The position numbers and the translations under genes are program-made. From contig NZ_JAMTCQ010000014.1 of the NCBI RefSeq assembly GCF_024171895.1, positions 147,941 through 211,940 on the forward strand: a stretch of 64,000 nt of DNA. The letters are read 5' to 3'. Positions 8,284 through 15,629 of the stretch are shown piece by piece. The notes under the pieces were generated by a model. That model saw only the letters and a program-made list of their open reading frames with translations. It made no database searches and was not told where the DNA came from. Each line of letters starts with the position of its first letter. The first letter of the stretch is position 1. Origin of the DNA: Prauserella halophila. GTDB taxonomy: Bacteria > Actinomycetota > Actinomycetes > Mycobacteriales > Pseudonocardiaceae.

Positions 8284-9137
8284 TCGTGCTGACCGCGCAC
8301 GGTACGCGCGACCCCGCCGGGCCCGAGGTGATCGCGGAGCTGGCCGGCCGCGTGCGGGCACGGGGAGCGGCGGTGACGGTCGCGTATGCGGACGTCCGCG
8401 ATCCCGACGTCACGACCGTCCTCGACGGACTCGAGCCGGATTCCGGACCGGCCGGCCCTGTCGTGGTGCCTGCGTTCCTGGCCGCCGGTTACCACGTGCG
8501 GACCGACATCCCGGAGCAGATCGCGGCGAGTGCGCTGCCGCGGACCCCGGTGTCCCCGGCGTTCGGCCCGGCGCCCGAGCTGATCGACGTACTCGTCGAT
8601 CGTGTGCGGCAGGCCGGCTACCGGACGGGAGACGCCGTGGTGCTGGCTGCCGCCGGATCGAGTGACCCGTGGGCGCTCGGCGAGGTGGCCACGGCGGCGC
8701 GGGCGCTCGGCGCGCGGCTGGGTACACCGGTGCGGATCGGATATGCGGCCACGGCCGAGCCCGGCATCGCCGAGGTGGTGGCCGAGACTCGCCGCCCCGG
8801 AGGCCGGGTGGTCGTCGCGTCGTGGCTGCTGGCGCCGGGCCTGTTCCAGCGGCGGCTGGAGGCCGCGGGTGCCGACGCCGTGTCGGCCCCGCTCGGTGCG
8901 CATCCCGCGGTGGCCGACCTGGTACTGCGCCGCTACGCCGACGCCGGTCACGATTGCAGCTCGGGTGCTACCGCGGAGGCGGGTTATCGTGGCCGTTCGT
9001 GGGTAGCGGGTGAGAGCGGGGATGCATGGCAGAGCTCGACGACGTCGCCATCGGCATCACGGCGGAGCGGCGTTCCGGTGAGTTCATCGAGGCACTGGAA
9101 CGGCGGGGCGCGTCGGTGTGGCACGGCCCGACGCTGA
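8280..9137 (+). CDS. sirohydrochlorin chelatase (CbiX/SirB family)
   Basis: About 285 residues beginning MIVLTAHGTRDPAG, the histidine-bearing first strand of CbiX/SirB metal chelatases, which insert Fe2+ (or Co2+) into sirohydrochlorin. Two half-repeats are visible: VVVPAFLAAGYHVRTDIP in the first half and VVVASWLLAPGLFQRRL in the second, each the usual product/metal-site segment. ATG 8280 overlaps the preceding hemD-like stop. The last ~40 residues after LRRYADAGHDC are not family-like and run 112 bases into the next gene in another frame. The functional domain therefore appears to end near 8955, and the long tail may reflect a frameshift. Context (nirBD plus HemD) makes siroheme synthesis for NirB the likely role. 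Confidence 0.87.
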   Translation: MIVLTAHGTRDPAGPEVIAELAGRVRARGAAVTVAYADVRDPDVTTVLDGLEPDSGPAGPVVVPAFLAAGYHVRTDIPEQIAASALPRTPVSPAFGPAPELIDVLVDRVRQAGYRTGDAVVLAAAGSSDPWALGEVATAARALGARLGTPVRIGYAATAEPGIAEVVAETRRPGGRVVVASWLLAPGLFQRRLEAAGADAVSAPLGAHPAVADLVLRRYADAGHDCSSGATAEAGYRGRSWVAGESGDAWQSSTTSPSASRRSGVPVSSSRHWNGGARRCGTARR

Positions 9138-9919
9138 GCATCGTGCCACTGGCCGACGACGACCGGCTGCGCGCGGCGACCGACGAGGTCATCGCGGGCG
9201 GGGTCGACCTGGTGGCCGTCACGACCGGCGCCGGGTTCCGCGGGTGGCTGTCGGCCGCAGGCGGCTGGGGTCTCGCCGACGAGCTGACGGGCGTGCTGTC
9301 GCGGGCGCGGCTGTTCGTGCGCGGGCCGAAGGCGACGGGCGCGGTGCGCGGGCACGGGCTCGCCGAGGAATGGTCGTCACCGGAGGAGAGCAACCGGGAG
9401 CTGTTCGCGCACCTGCTCGAGCAGGGCTCCGCCAGGCAGGAGGGCGCCGGGCAGGGTTCCGCCGGGCAGGACTCCGCGGGGCAGGGTTCCGCCGGGCAGG
9501 ACTCCGCGGGGCAGGGCTTGGCCGGTCGTCGCGTGGCGGTGCAGCTGCACGGGCAGGCGCTGCCGGAGTTCACCGATCCGCTGCGGGAAGCGGGGGCGTC
9601 GGTCGTCGAGGTGCAGCCGTACCGGTGGCAGTGGCCCGCCGACCTGGGACCGGCGCGCAGGCTCGTCGACGGCGTGCTCGACGGCCGGCTGCAGGCGCTG
9701 GCGTTCACCAGCGCGCCCGCGACGGCGAACCTGTTGCAGCTCGCGCGCGACGACGGCCGCTACGACGAGCTGCTGGCCCGCCTCGGTACCGACGTGCTGT
9801 GTGCGTGCGTCGGGCCGGTGACGGCGGCGCCGCTGGTCGACGCGGGCGTGCGGGTCGTGCAGCCCGAGCGGCAGCGGCTCGGCGCGCTGGTGAAGCTGCT
9901 CGCGGCGGAACTCGGATAG
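9026..9919 (+). CDS. hemD: uroporphyrinogen-III synthase paralogue with repeat insertion
   Basis: A 297-residue HemD-family protein, clearly paralogous to the protein at 7168: both share IGITAERR/IGITAARR, SIVPLADD, TTGAGFRGW, RGPKATGAVR and VAVQLHGQALP. It lacks the C-terminal winged helix. Between NRELFAHLLE and RRVAVQLHG it carries about 35 extra residues made of GSAGQ/DSAGQ pentapeptides, encoded by a 15-bp tandem array. The sister protein has a five-residue loop at this place, so the repeat lies in a surface linker between the two HemD lobes and may be tolerated. ATG 9026 is not preceded by a perfect Shine-Dalgarno sequence (GAGAGCGGGG upstream). It overlaps the chelatase reading frame by 112 bases. 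Confidence 0.85.
   Translation: MAELDDVAIGITAERRSGEFIEALERRGASVWHGPTLSIVPLADDDRLRAATDEVIAGGVDLVAVTTGAGFRGWLSAAGGWGLADELTGVLSRARLFVRGPKATGAVRGHGLAEEWSSPEESNRELFAHLLEQGSARQEGAGQGSAGQDSAGQGSAGQDSAGQGLAGRRVAVQLHGQALPEFTDPLREAGASVVEVQPYRWQWPADLGPARRLVDGVLDGRLQALAFTSAPATANLLQLARDDGRYDELLARLGTDVLCACVGPVTAAPLVDAGVRVVQPERQRLGALVKLLAAELG
9421..9525 (+). repeat. 15-bp in-frame tandem array inside hemD paralogue
   Basis: Seven consecutive 15-base units starting GCAGG. Units 3-4 (9451-9480) are repeated exactly as units 5-6 (9481-9510), showing a 30-base higher-order duplication. The array encodes Gly/Ser/Ala/Gln pentapeptides and keeps frame. Recent slippage or unequal exchange is the simple explanation. 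Confidence 0.9.
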
Positions 9920-9953
9920 TCCCCGACGGCGCCGATCAGCCGGGCAGGGTCGA

Positions 9954-10451
9954 TCAACCGGGCAGCGTGTCGAGGATGTGACCGGCTACGCGCTCGGCCA
10001 GCCGGCACGGGGCACCGTCGGTCACCCCGCCGACGTCGGCGTTGAACGTCTGCGCCTCGTCCGAGGGAACGAGCGCGACCTCGACCATGCACGAGGTGCC
10101 CCGTGGCTTGGTCCTCATCGCGGTGGCGGCGATGCCGCGCACCTCGGTGTCGCTCAGCTCGACGTTCGCCGTGTCCGCGGTCAGGCTGATCCCCGCCCCG
10201 ATCGTCACGTGCGGTGAGCCGAGGGTCTCCACGGGCGAGAAGGAGCACTGCGGCCCCTCGGCCTCGCCGCTCCCGTACCGGGCACCGACGAGGTCCTCCA
10301 GCTCGGCCGGAGTGACCAGGTCACACGGTCCGCGATCACCGAGTCGCTTGTCCGAACCGCTCGCCGCGCCGGAGCCACACCCCGCCACGACGGTCGCGGC
10401 CATGATTACGCTTCCGGTGACCAGGGTGATGCGGCGAGCGGAACGAGCCAT
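9954..10451 (-). CDS. DUF3558-type lipoprotein
   Basis: A 165-residue secreted lipoprotein. The N-terminus MARSARRITLVTGS is a short charged region, followed by a hydrophobic stretch and the lipobox VAGC. The body has the DUF3558 layout common in Pseudonocardiaceae and mycobacteria: CDLVTPAELEDLVGA near the start and CxF in the middle (QCSFSP), with further cysteines in TSCMVEV and APCRL that may form disulfides. ATG 10451 is chosen because the signal peptide starts there; the open frame reaches 10697 but that part is arginine-rich antisense of the SIP gene. Function of the family is unknown. It converges with the hemD paralogue, 34 bases apart. Confidence 0.82.
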   Translation of the reverse strand: MARSARRITLVTGSVIMAATVVAGCGSGAASGSDKRLGDRGPCDLVTPAELEDLVGARYGSGEAEGPQCSFSPVETLGSPHVTIGAGISLTADTANVELSDTEVRGIAATAMRTKPRGTSCMVEVALVPSDEAQTFNADVGGVTDGAPCRLAERVAGHILDTLPG

Positions 10452-10512
10452 GCGACGGTGAACCTCGATCGGTCGGAGGGCCGGAGTCGCGTCATCGTAA
10501 CGCCGTGGCGTG

Positions 10513-11580
10513 CTAGCTCGCCGAAGCCGAAGCCGAAGCCGAAGCCGAAGTCGAAGCCGACTCGGCGAGGCTCTCCCTGCCGATCTCCTCCTCCGAGCGG
10601 CCCTTGCGCCAGTACCCGGTGAACGTGACGGCGCGCTTGTCGACGCCGCGGTCGCGGACGAGGTGGCGCCGCGCGAACTTGACGAGCTCGGCCTCACCGG
10701 CCAGCCACGCGTACGGAGCTGCGGGGGGAAGGTCGGCCGCGCGGACCGCGTCGAGCACCGCGTCGCCGTAGGAGCCGGGGCTGCGGACGATCCAGCGGAC
10801 GTCGACGTCGGCGGCCGGACTCGGGAGATCGAACCGGTCGGCGGGATCGCCGACCTCGATGAACACGCGGGCGCAGGCGTCGCGGGGCAGCTGTTCCAGG
10901 ATCGCGGCGATCGCGGGGATCGCCGACTCGTCGCCGACGAGCAGCTGCCAGGTCGCGTCCTCGGGGACGGCGTAGATGCCGTGCGGGCCCATCAGTGCGA
11001 CCTCGTCGCCCGGGCGTGCACTCGAGGCCCAGGTCGAGGCCGGGCCGCCGTCGGGGTGGAGCACGAAGTCGAGGTCCAGTTCGCACTGCTCCGGCCGGAA
11101 CGCGCGGACGGTGTAGGTGCGCATCGGCGGGCGGACGTCGTCGGGCATGGCCAGGTAGGTGCGGTACCAGGACGCGGTGTCGCCCTCGATCGGCGGCGGC
11201 AGGTCCGGGCGGGTGCGGTCGCCGTGGGGAAAGAAGACCTTGACGTACTGGTCGGGTGCGGCCGTGCCGAAACCGTCCAGGTCGTCACCGGTCAGCGTCA
11301 CGCGCAGCAGGTGCGGGGTGAGCCGCCGCGTCGCCGATACCGTCAGGCGCCGGAAAGTGAGTTGCGGTCGTGCCGGTTGCGCGGGGTGCGGGTCGTCCTG
11401 CGTCGCGGAGGTCTGCGGGGCTTCGGCGACCGTGACAGCAGCGGAGGTCTCGCCGGCGGCGGCCTCGGCGGGAGAGGCCTGCGTGGGCGCCGCGCTCGGG
11501 GCGTCCGGCGCCGGGGCGTCCGCCGGTTCTGGTGCCGATGCCGTGGAGGGGGCCGCGTGGGACTGCGCCGTGACGGTCAT
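10513..11580 (-). CDS. siderophore-interacting protein (FAD-dependent ferric-siderophore reductase)
   Basis: A 355-residue member of the SIP/ViuB family, cytoplasmic flavoproteins that reduce iron from imported ferric siderophores. The FAD domain (about 75-195) contains RRLTPHLLRVTLTG, DQYVKVFFPHG and MRTYTVRAFRPE (RxYTxR flavin motif). The SIP C-terminal domain (about 200-335) contains LLVGDESAIPAI and ends in the family motif TGYWRKG. The first ~70 residues are Ala/Pro-rich and the last 13 are Ser/Ala repeats from a hexanucleotide run; neither is part of the fold. No internal start codon offers a shorter N-terminus, so ATG 11580 is kept. An IdeR-type palindrome directly abuts this ATG, so repression by iron is likely. 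Confidence 0.9.
   Translation of the reverse strand: MTVTAQSHAAPSTASAPEPADAPAPDAPSAAPTQASPAEAAAGETSAAVTVAEAPQTSATQDDPHPAQPARPQLTFRRLTVSATRRLTPHLLRVTLTGDDLDGFGTAAPDQYVKVFFPHGDRTRPDLPPPIEGDTASWYRTYLAMPDDVRPPMRTYTVRAFRPEQCELDLDFVLHPDGGPASTWASSARPGDEVALMGPHGIYAVPEDATWQLLVGDESAIPAIAAILEQLPRDACARVFIEVGDPADRFDLPSPAADVDVRWIVRSPGSYGDAVLDAVRAADLPPAAPYAWLAGEAELVKFARRHLVRDRGVDKRAVTFTGYWRKGRSEEEIGRESLAESASTSASASASASAS
10521..10560. repeat. hexanucleotide repeat at SIP 3' end
   Basis: Five perfect CCGAAG units followed by one TCGAAG and a partial unit. On the coding (minus) strand it specifies the alternating Ser/Ala tail of the siderophore-interacting protein. Because six is a multiple of three, slippage changes tail length without a frameshift. 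Confidence 0.85.
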
Positions 11581-11593
11581 TAGGCAAGCCTAA
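11580..11593. promoter_or_regulatory. IdeR/DtxR-type iron box overlapping SIP start
   Basis: TTAGGCAAGCCTAA is a perfect 14-base palindrome matching the core of the IdeR/DtxR operator (TTAGG-n4-CCTAA). The first T of the ATG start codon of the SIP gene, read on the minus strand, is part of or adjoins the palindrome. A bound repressor would cover the start codon and any nearby transcription start. A position this close to the ATG suggests a leaderless or very short-leader mRNA. Confidence 0.8.
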
Positions 11594-11638
11594 CCGAATG
11601 CGCAACCCCTCGGCCGCGCGTGGTGTGGCAACTCGCGC

Positions 11639-11929
11639 TCAGTCGGGCCGCCACCGGTAGGTGCGCAGGTCGATGCGCTGCCCGTCGGCGAGGACGCCTT
11701 CGCCGCGGAGCAGTTCGAGTTGCCGGTGCACTATGTGCGGCGCCGGGGTGCCGTTGGCGCGCAGCACGCGATGCCAGGGGATGTCGGCGCCGTCCTCCGA
11801 CAGGACCCGCCCGACCAGCCGGGGTGTCGGAGCGCCGGCGAGGGCGGCGACGTCGCCGTAGGTGGCGACGGTGCCGGGCGGGATCGTCGTGACGGCGTCG
11901 CGGATCCGCTCGTGCAACTGCTCGTCCAT
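11639..11929 (-). CDS. alkyltransferase-like protein (MGMT family, Cys replaced by Trp)
   Basis: A 96-residue protein corresponding to the DNA-binding domain of O6-alkylguanine-DNA alkyltransferases. It shows IPPGTVATYGDVAALAG, the helix-turn-helix region with RLVGRVLSE, and the active-site segment as PWHRV. In true MGMT the motif is PCHRV; tryptophan at the cysteine position is the hallmark of ATL proteins, which bind alkylated bases without repairing them and hand them to nucleotide excision repair. ATG 11929 is chosen as the family start; the frame extends to 12184 through the palindromic repeat region and is unlikely to be coding there. It is divergent from adnA and lies just upstream of the iron-regulated SIP gene. 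Confidence 0.88.
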   Translation of the reverse strand: MDEQLHERIRDAVTTIPPGTVATYGDVAALAGAPTPRLVGRVLSEDGADIPWHRVLRANGTPAPHIVHRQLELLRGEGVLADGQRIDLRTYRWRPD

Positions 11930-11959
11930 ACCGGCGAGCGTAGGTGTACCCCGGATGTA

Positions 11960-11980
11960 CCCCGAAGGGCACCTTCGGGG
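11960..11980. repeat. palindromic element, copy 1
   Basis: A 9-bp perfect inverted repeat CCCCGAAGG-GCA-CCTTCGGGG followed by CGTTG. It lies in the 304-base gap between the divergent ATL and adnA genes. A related element occurs 150 bases away, so this looks like one member of a small interspersed palindrome family. Confidence 0.7.
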
Positions 11981-12113
11981 CGTTGTTCCGGCGCTGCCGC
12001 GCGGAGCGCGTCCGTCGGGGTGGTGGGAGACGTGCGGGAGCCACAAATCTCCCCTCGTTGACGCGGCTCGCCGAGGGGCGTGTGCGGCCGGAGTGCCCAC
12101 AGCGAAGGGAGGA

Positions 12114-12150
12114 TTCGGGGCGTTGAGCGCCCCGAAGGTGCCCTTTGGGA
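12114..12150. repeat. palindromic element, copy 2 (compound)
   Basis: TTCGGGGCG-TTGAG-CGCCCCGAA is a perfect 9-bp stem with a five-base loop. It is immediately followed by a second, imperfect version of the copy-1 palindrome (CCCCGAAGG-TGC-CCTTTGGGA). The sequence TTCGGGGCGTTG is shared with copy 1. The DNA between the copies also contains a CCCCTCG...CGAGGGG inverted pair near 12053-12077. Confidence 0.65.
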
Positions 12151-12233
12151 CACGGAACACCCCGTCACTCCGACGTGCCGCCACGCCGACGTCCTCGCGG
12201 GACTGTCGGGGTGGCGTGGTTCCATCGGAAGCC

Positions 12234-15200
12234 GTGAGCAGGAGTGGTCCGAATGCCCGGTTGGTGCGGCCGTCCGTACCGGCCGCACCCGGTCATGTCT
12301 GGGAGTCCGAGCCCGCTCGGCTGCTCGAGGCACCCGCGGGGTTCGTCCGGGTCGTCGGCGGTCCCGGCACCGGCAAGACAGCGCTGACCGCCGAGCTGGC
12401 CGCCGAACGCATCCGCCACGGTGCCGACCCCGAGAGCATCCTCGTCGTCACCGCGTCCCGGCGCGCCGCGAACGCCGTGCGCCGGGACATCACCCGCCGC
12501 GTCACGGCAGCCGACTCAGCCGACGCCACGGAAGACGCGGAAGGCGCGGAGGCACCGGGCGCCACGGGAACCCATCGCACGGTGCGCGAACCGATGGTGC
12601 GCACCGTGCACTCGCAGGCGTTCGCCGTCCTCCGGCTGCAGGCGAACCTCACCGGTCAGCCCGAGCCGCGGCTGCTGTCCGGGCCGGAACAGGACGTCGT
12701 GGTGCGCGAACTCCTCGCGGGCGACCTCGACCGGGGCGCGTACGACTGGCCGGAGCGGCTCCGCCCGGCGCTCGGCGTCGCCGGGTTCGCGGAGGAACTG
12801 CGCGACCTCGTCCTGCGCGCCGCCGAACGCGGCCTCGGCCCCGAGGACCTGGTCAAGATCGGCGGCCAGGAAGGGCGGGAGGAATGGGTCGCGGCGGGGA
12901 ACTTCTGGCGGCAGTACGAGGAGGTCACACTGCTGCACGGTTCCGGAGGCCACGCGATGGGCAGCCCCGGCGCGCCCGCCATGGACGCCGCCGAACTCGT
13001 CGCGAGCGCGCTCGTCGAACTCGAAGGCGACCCCGAGCTGCTGCGGCGCGAACAACACCGGCTGCGGCACGTGCTCGTCGACGACGCCCAGCACCTCGAC
13101 CCGCTGCAGCTGCGGCTGCTGCGCCTGCTCGGCGGCACGGCCGACGACTTCGTGCTCGCGGGCGACCCCGACCAGTCCGTGTTCTCGTTCCGCGGCGCGG
13201 ACCCGACGCTGCTGTCCGACGTCGACGCGGCGGAGACCGTGACGCTGACCCGCACCCACCGGCCCGCACCCGCCGTGCACGACGCCGTGACCCGGATCGC
13301 CCGCGGGTTCGCCGGCACCGGGTCCGCCCGCCACACCCGGCGCCCGGACCCGGCGACGGACCCCGCCGAGGTCCCCGGGGTGGTGCGCGCGCGGTTGTTC
13401 CCGACCCCCGCCGCGGAGGCGTCGTGGCTCGCCGACCGGCTCCGCCGCGCACACCTGCTCGACGAGGTGCCGTGGGAGGACATGGCGGTGCTGGTGCGCT
13501 CGCCGACACGGTCGATGCCGGTGCTGCAGCGCGCGCTGGCCGCCGCGGGGGTGCCGATCGCGTCGGCCGCCGAGGAGGTGCCGCTGGCCCGCCAGTCCGG
13601 TGTGCGCCCGCTGCTGGAGATCCTGCGCCTGACCACCGACCCCGACGCACTCGACGCCGACGTCGCCGAAATGCTGCTCGCCTCCCCGCTCGGCGGTGCG
13701 GATCCGCTGGCACTGCGGCGATTGCGGCGCGGACTGCGGCGACTCGAGCTCACCGGAGGCGGCGAACGTTCGAGCGACGAACTGCTCGTCGAGGTACTGC
13801 GCGGCGGTGACATCCTCGCCGGCCTCGCCGACGCCGAGGCCGCGCCGGTCCGCCGGGTCGGCGGGTTGCTGACCACGGCGCGGGACGCGGCGCAGAGCGG
13901 CATGGACGTGGAGAACGTGCTCTGGCGCGTGTGGCAGGCCAGCGGGCTGGAGCAGCGGCTGCTGCGGCAGATCGAACGCGGCGGGTCCCTCGCCGCGCAG
14001 GCCGACCGCGACCTCGACGCCGTCGTCGCCCTCTTCGACGCCGCCGGTCGCTATGTCGACAGGCTGCCGAAGGCGAGCGTCGGCGGTTTCGCCGAATACC
14101 TGACCTCGCAGCACATCGCGGGCGACAGCCTCGCACCCGTCGCCGCTCGCGGCAGCGGGGTGTCCCTGCTGACGGCGCACGCCGCGGCGGGTCGCGAATG
14201 GACGGTCGTCGCCGTGGCGGGCGCCCAGGAAGGCGGCTGGCCGGACCTGCGTCCCCGCGGCACGCTCCTGGGTGTGGAGCGGCTCGTCGACCTGCTGTCC
14301 GGAGTGGACAGCGACGGCGTGTCGGTGATCGCGCCGCTGCTGGCCGAGGAACGACGGCTGTTCTACGTGGCTGCGAGCCGGGCACGCTCGGAGCTACTGG
14401 TCACCGCGGTGCAGGGCGAGGACGAACAGCCTTCACGGTTCGTCGAGGAACTGCTCGCCCACGAGGACGACGCCGCCGACGCGGGCCCGGATGTGCGGAT
14501 CTACCAGCGGGAACGGGCGCTGGTGCTGCCGGAACTGGTCGGCGAGCTGCGCTCGGTGGTGTGCGACGCCGAGGAACCGGCCGAACGCCGGGACCGCGCC
14601 GCGACGCAGCTCGCCCGCCTCGCGCGTGCAGGCGTGCCCGGTGCGCATCCGAGCCAGTGGTACGGCCTGCACGAACCCAGCACCGCCCAACCACTCCGCA
14701 CGCCCGGCGAGCCCGTGCGCGTGTCGCCGTCCACGGTCGAAGTGCTCGCGAAGTGCCCCCTGCGGTGGCTGATCGAACGCCACGGCGGCGCCGACCCGTC
14801 GCAGCTCGCCGCCGTCACCGGAACCCTCGTGCACGCACTCGCGCAGGCGGCCGCGTCCGGAGCCGACAACGCCGAGATCGCGGCCGAACTCGACAAGGCG
14901 TGGACCAAAGTGGACGCCGGTGCGCCGTGGTTCTCCCGCCGCGAGCGGGTGCGGGTCGAACAGATGGTGCAGAACTTCCTGAACTGGCTGCAGCAGAGCA
15001 GGCAGGATCTCACCCAGCTCGCCGTGGAACAGGAGATGGCGGTGGAGCTGCCGGCGACCCTCGACCCGGCAGGCACGGACGCGGCCGACAGGGATCCGGC
15101 AGACACGGCCGGCACAGCAGAATCGGGGGACGCCGATGCCGAGCTGCGGGTCACGTTGACCGGCCGGGTCGACCGGCTCGAAGTGGACGGTCAGGGCAGG

Positions 15201-15629
15201 CCCGTCGTGGTCGACCTCAAGACCGGCAAGAGCGCGGTGAGCGGCAAGGACGCCGAGCAGCACCCGCAGCTCGCGGCCTATCAACTGGCGGTGCTGCTCG
15301 GTGCGTTCGAGCACCACCTGAAGACCACGCACTCCACAGCCACGCAGCCCACGACCACGCAGCCCACGACCACGCAGCCCACGACCAAGCCCGGCGGTGC
15401 GAAGCTCGTCTACGTCGCCAAATCCCACAACAAGACCGGTTCCAGTGAACGGGAGCAACCGCCGTTGGACGAGCACGGCGAGGTGCACTGGCTTCGCCTG
15501 GTGCGCGAGGCGGCGGCCGCCACCGCGGGCCCGGTGTACGAGGCGCGCGAGAACCAGGACTGCGATCGCTGCCCGGCGCGTTCGTCGTGCCCGGCGCGTC
15601 CCGAGGGCAGGCAGGTGACAGGGCCGTGA
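12234..15629 (+). CDS. adnA: AdnA-like ATP-dependent helicase/nuclease subunit
   Basis: A UvrD/Rep-family motor with a RecB-like nuclease, about 1131 residues from the chosen GTG. It resembles AdnA, one half of the mycobacterial AdnAB complex that resects double-strand breaks. Walker A is GGPGTGKT near residue 42. Motif II reads VLVDDAQHL near 280 (DDAQ instead of the usual DExQ), followed by GDPDQSVFSFRGAD. The C-terminal nuclease has GRVDRLEV and VVVDLKTGKS, and the Fe-S cysteines appear as KCPLRWL plus CDRCPARSSCP at the end. Near residues 1037-1051 a 15-bp repeat inserts TTQP units. The start is uncertain: the open frame extends to 11862, but homology begins after 12234. It overlaps adnB by four bases. 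Confidence 0.87.
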   Translation: MSRSGPNARLVRPSVPAAPGHVWESEPARLLEAPAGFVRVVGGPGTGKTALTAELAAERIRHGADPESILVVTASRRAANAVRRDITRRVTAADSADATEDAEGAEAPGATGTHRTVREPMVRTVHSQAFAVLRLQANLTGQPEPRLLSGPEQDVVVRELLAGDLDRGAYDWPERLRPALGVAGFAEELRDLVLRAAERGLGPEDLVKIGGQEGREEWVAAGNFWRQYEEVTLLHGSGGHAMGSPGAPAMDAAELVASALVELEGDPELLRREQHRLRHVLVDDAQHLDPLQLRLLRLLGGTADDFVLAGDPDQSVFSFRGADPTLLSDVDAAETVTLTRTHRPAPAVHDAVTRIARGFAGTGSARHTRRPDPATDPAEVPGVVRARLFPTPAAEASWLADRLRRAHLLDEVPWEDMAVLVRSPTRSMPVLQRALAAAGVPIASAAEEVPLARQSGVRPLLEILRLTTDPDALDADVAEMLLASPLGGADPLALRRLRRGLRRLELTGGGERSSDELLVEVLRGGDILAGLADAEAAPVRRVGGLLTTARDAAQSGMDVENVLWRVWQASGLEQRLLRQIERGGSLAAQADRDLDAVVALFDAAGRYVDRLPKASVGGFAEYLTSQHIAGDSLAPVAARGSGVSLLTAHAAAGREWTVVAVAGAQEGGWPDLRPRGTLLGVERLVDLLSGVDSDGVSVIAPLLAEERRLFYVAASRARSELLVTAVQGEDEQPSRFVEELLAHEDDAADAGPDVRIYQRERALVLPELVGELRSVVCDAEEPAERRDRAATQLARLARAGVPGAHPSQWYGLHEPSTAQPLRTPGEPVRVSPSTVEVLAKCPLRWLIERHGGADPSQLAAVTGTLVHALAQAAASGADNAEIAAELDKAWTKVDAGAPWFSRRERVRVEQMVQNFLNWLQQSRQDLTQLAVEQEMAVELPATLDPAGTDAADRDPADTAGTAESGDADAELRVTLTGRVDRLEVDGQGRPVVVDLKTGKSAVSGKDAEQHPQLAAYQLAVLLGAFEHHLKTTHSTATQPTTTQPTTTQPTTKPGGAKLVYVAKSHNKTGSSEREQPPLDEHGEVHWLRLVREAAAATAGPVYEARENQDCDRCPARSSCPARPEGRQVTGP
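15342..15386 (+). repeat. 15-bp in-frame tandem array in adnA
   Basis: Three perfect copies of ACGCAGCCCACGACC encoding Thr/Gln/Pro. It sits between the DLKTGK nuclease motif and the terminal cysteine cluster, a position where a flexible loop can be lengthened without breaking the fold. Confidence 0.88.
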
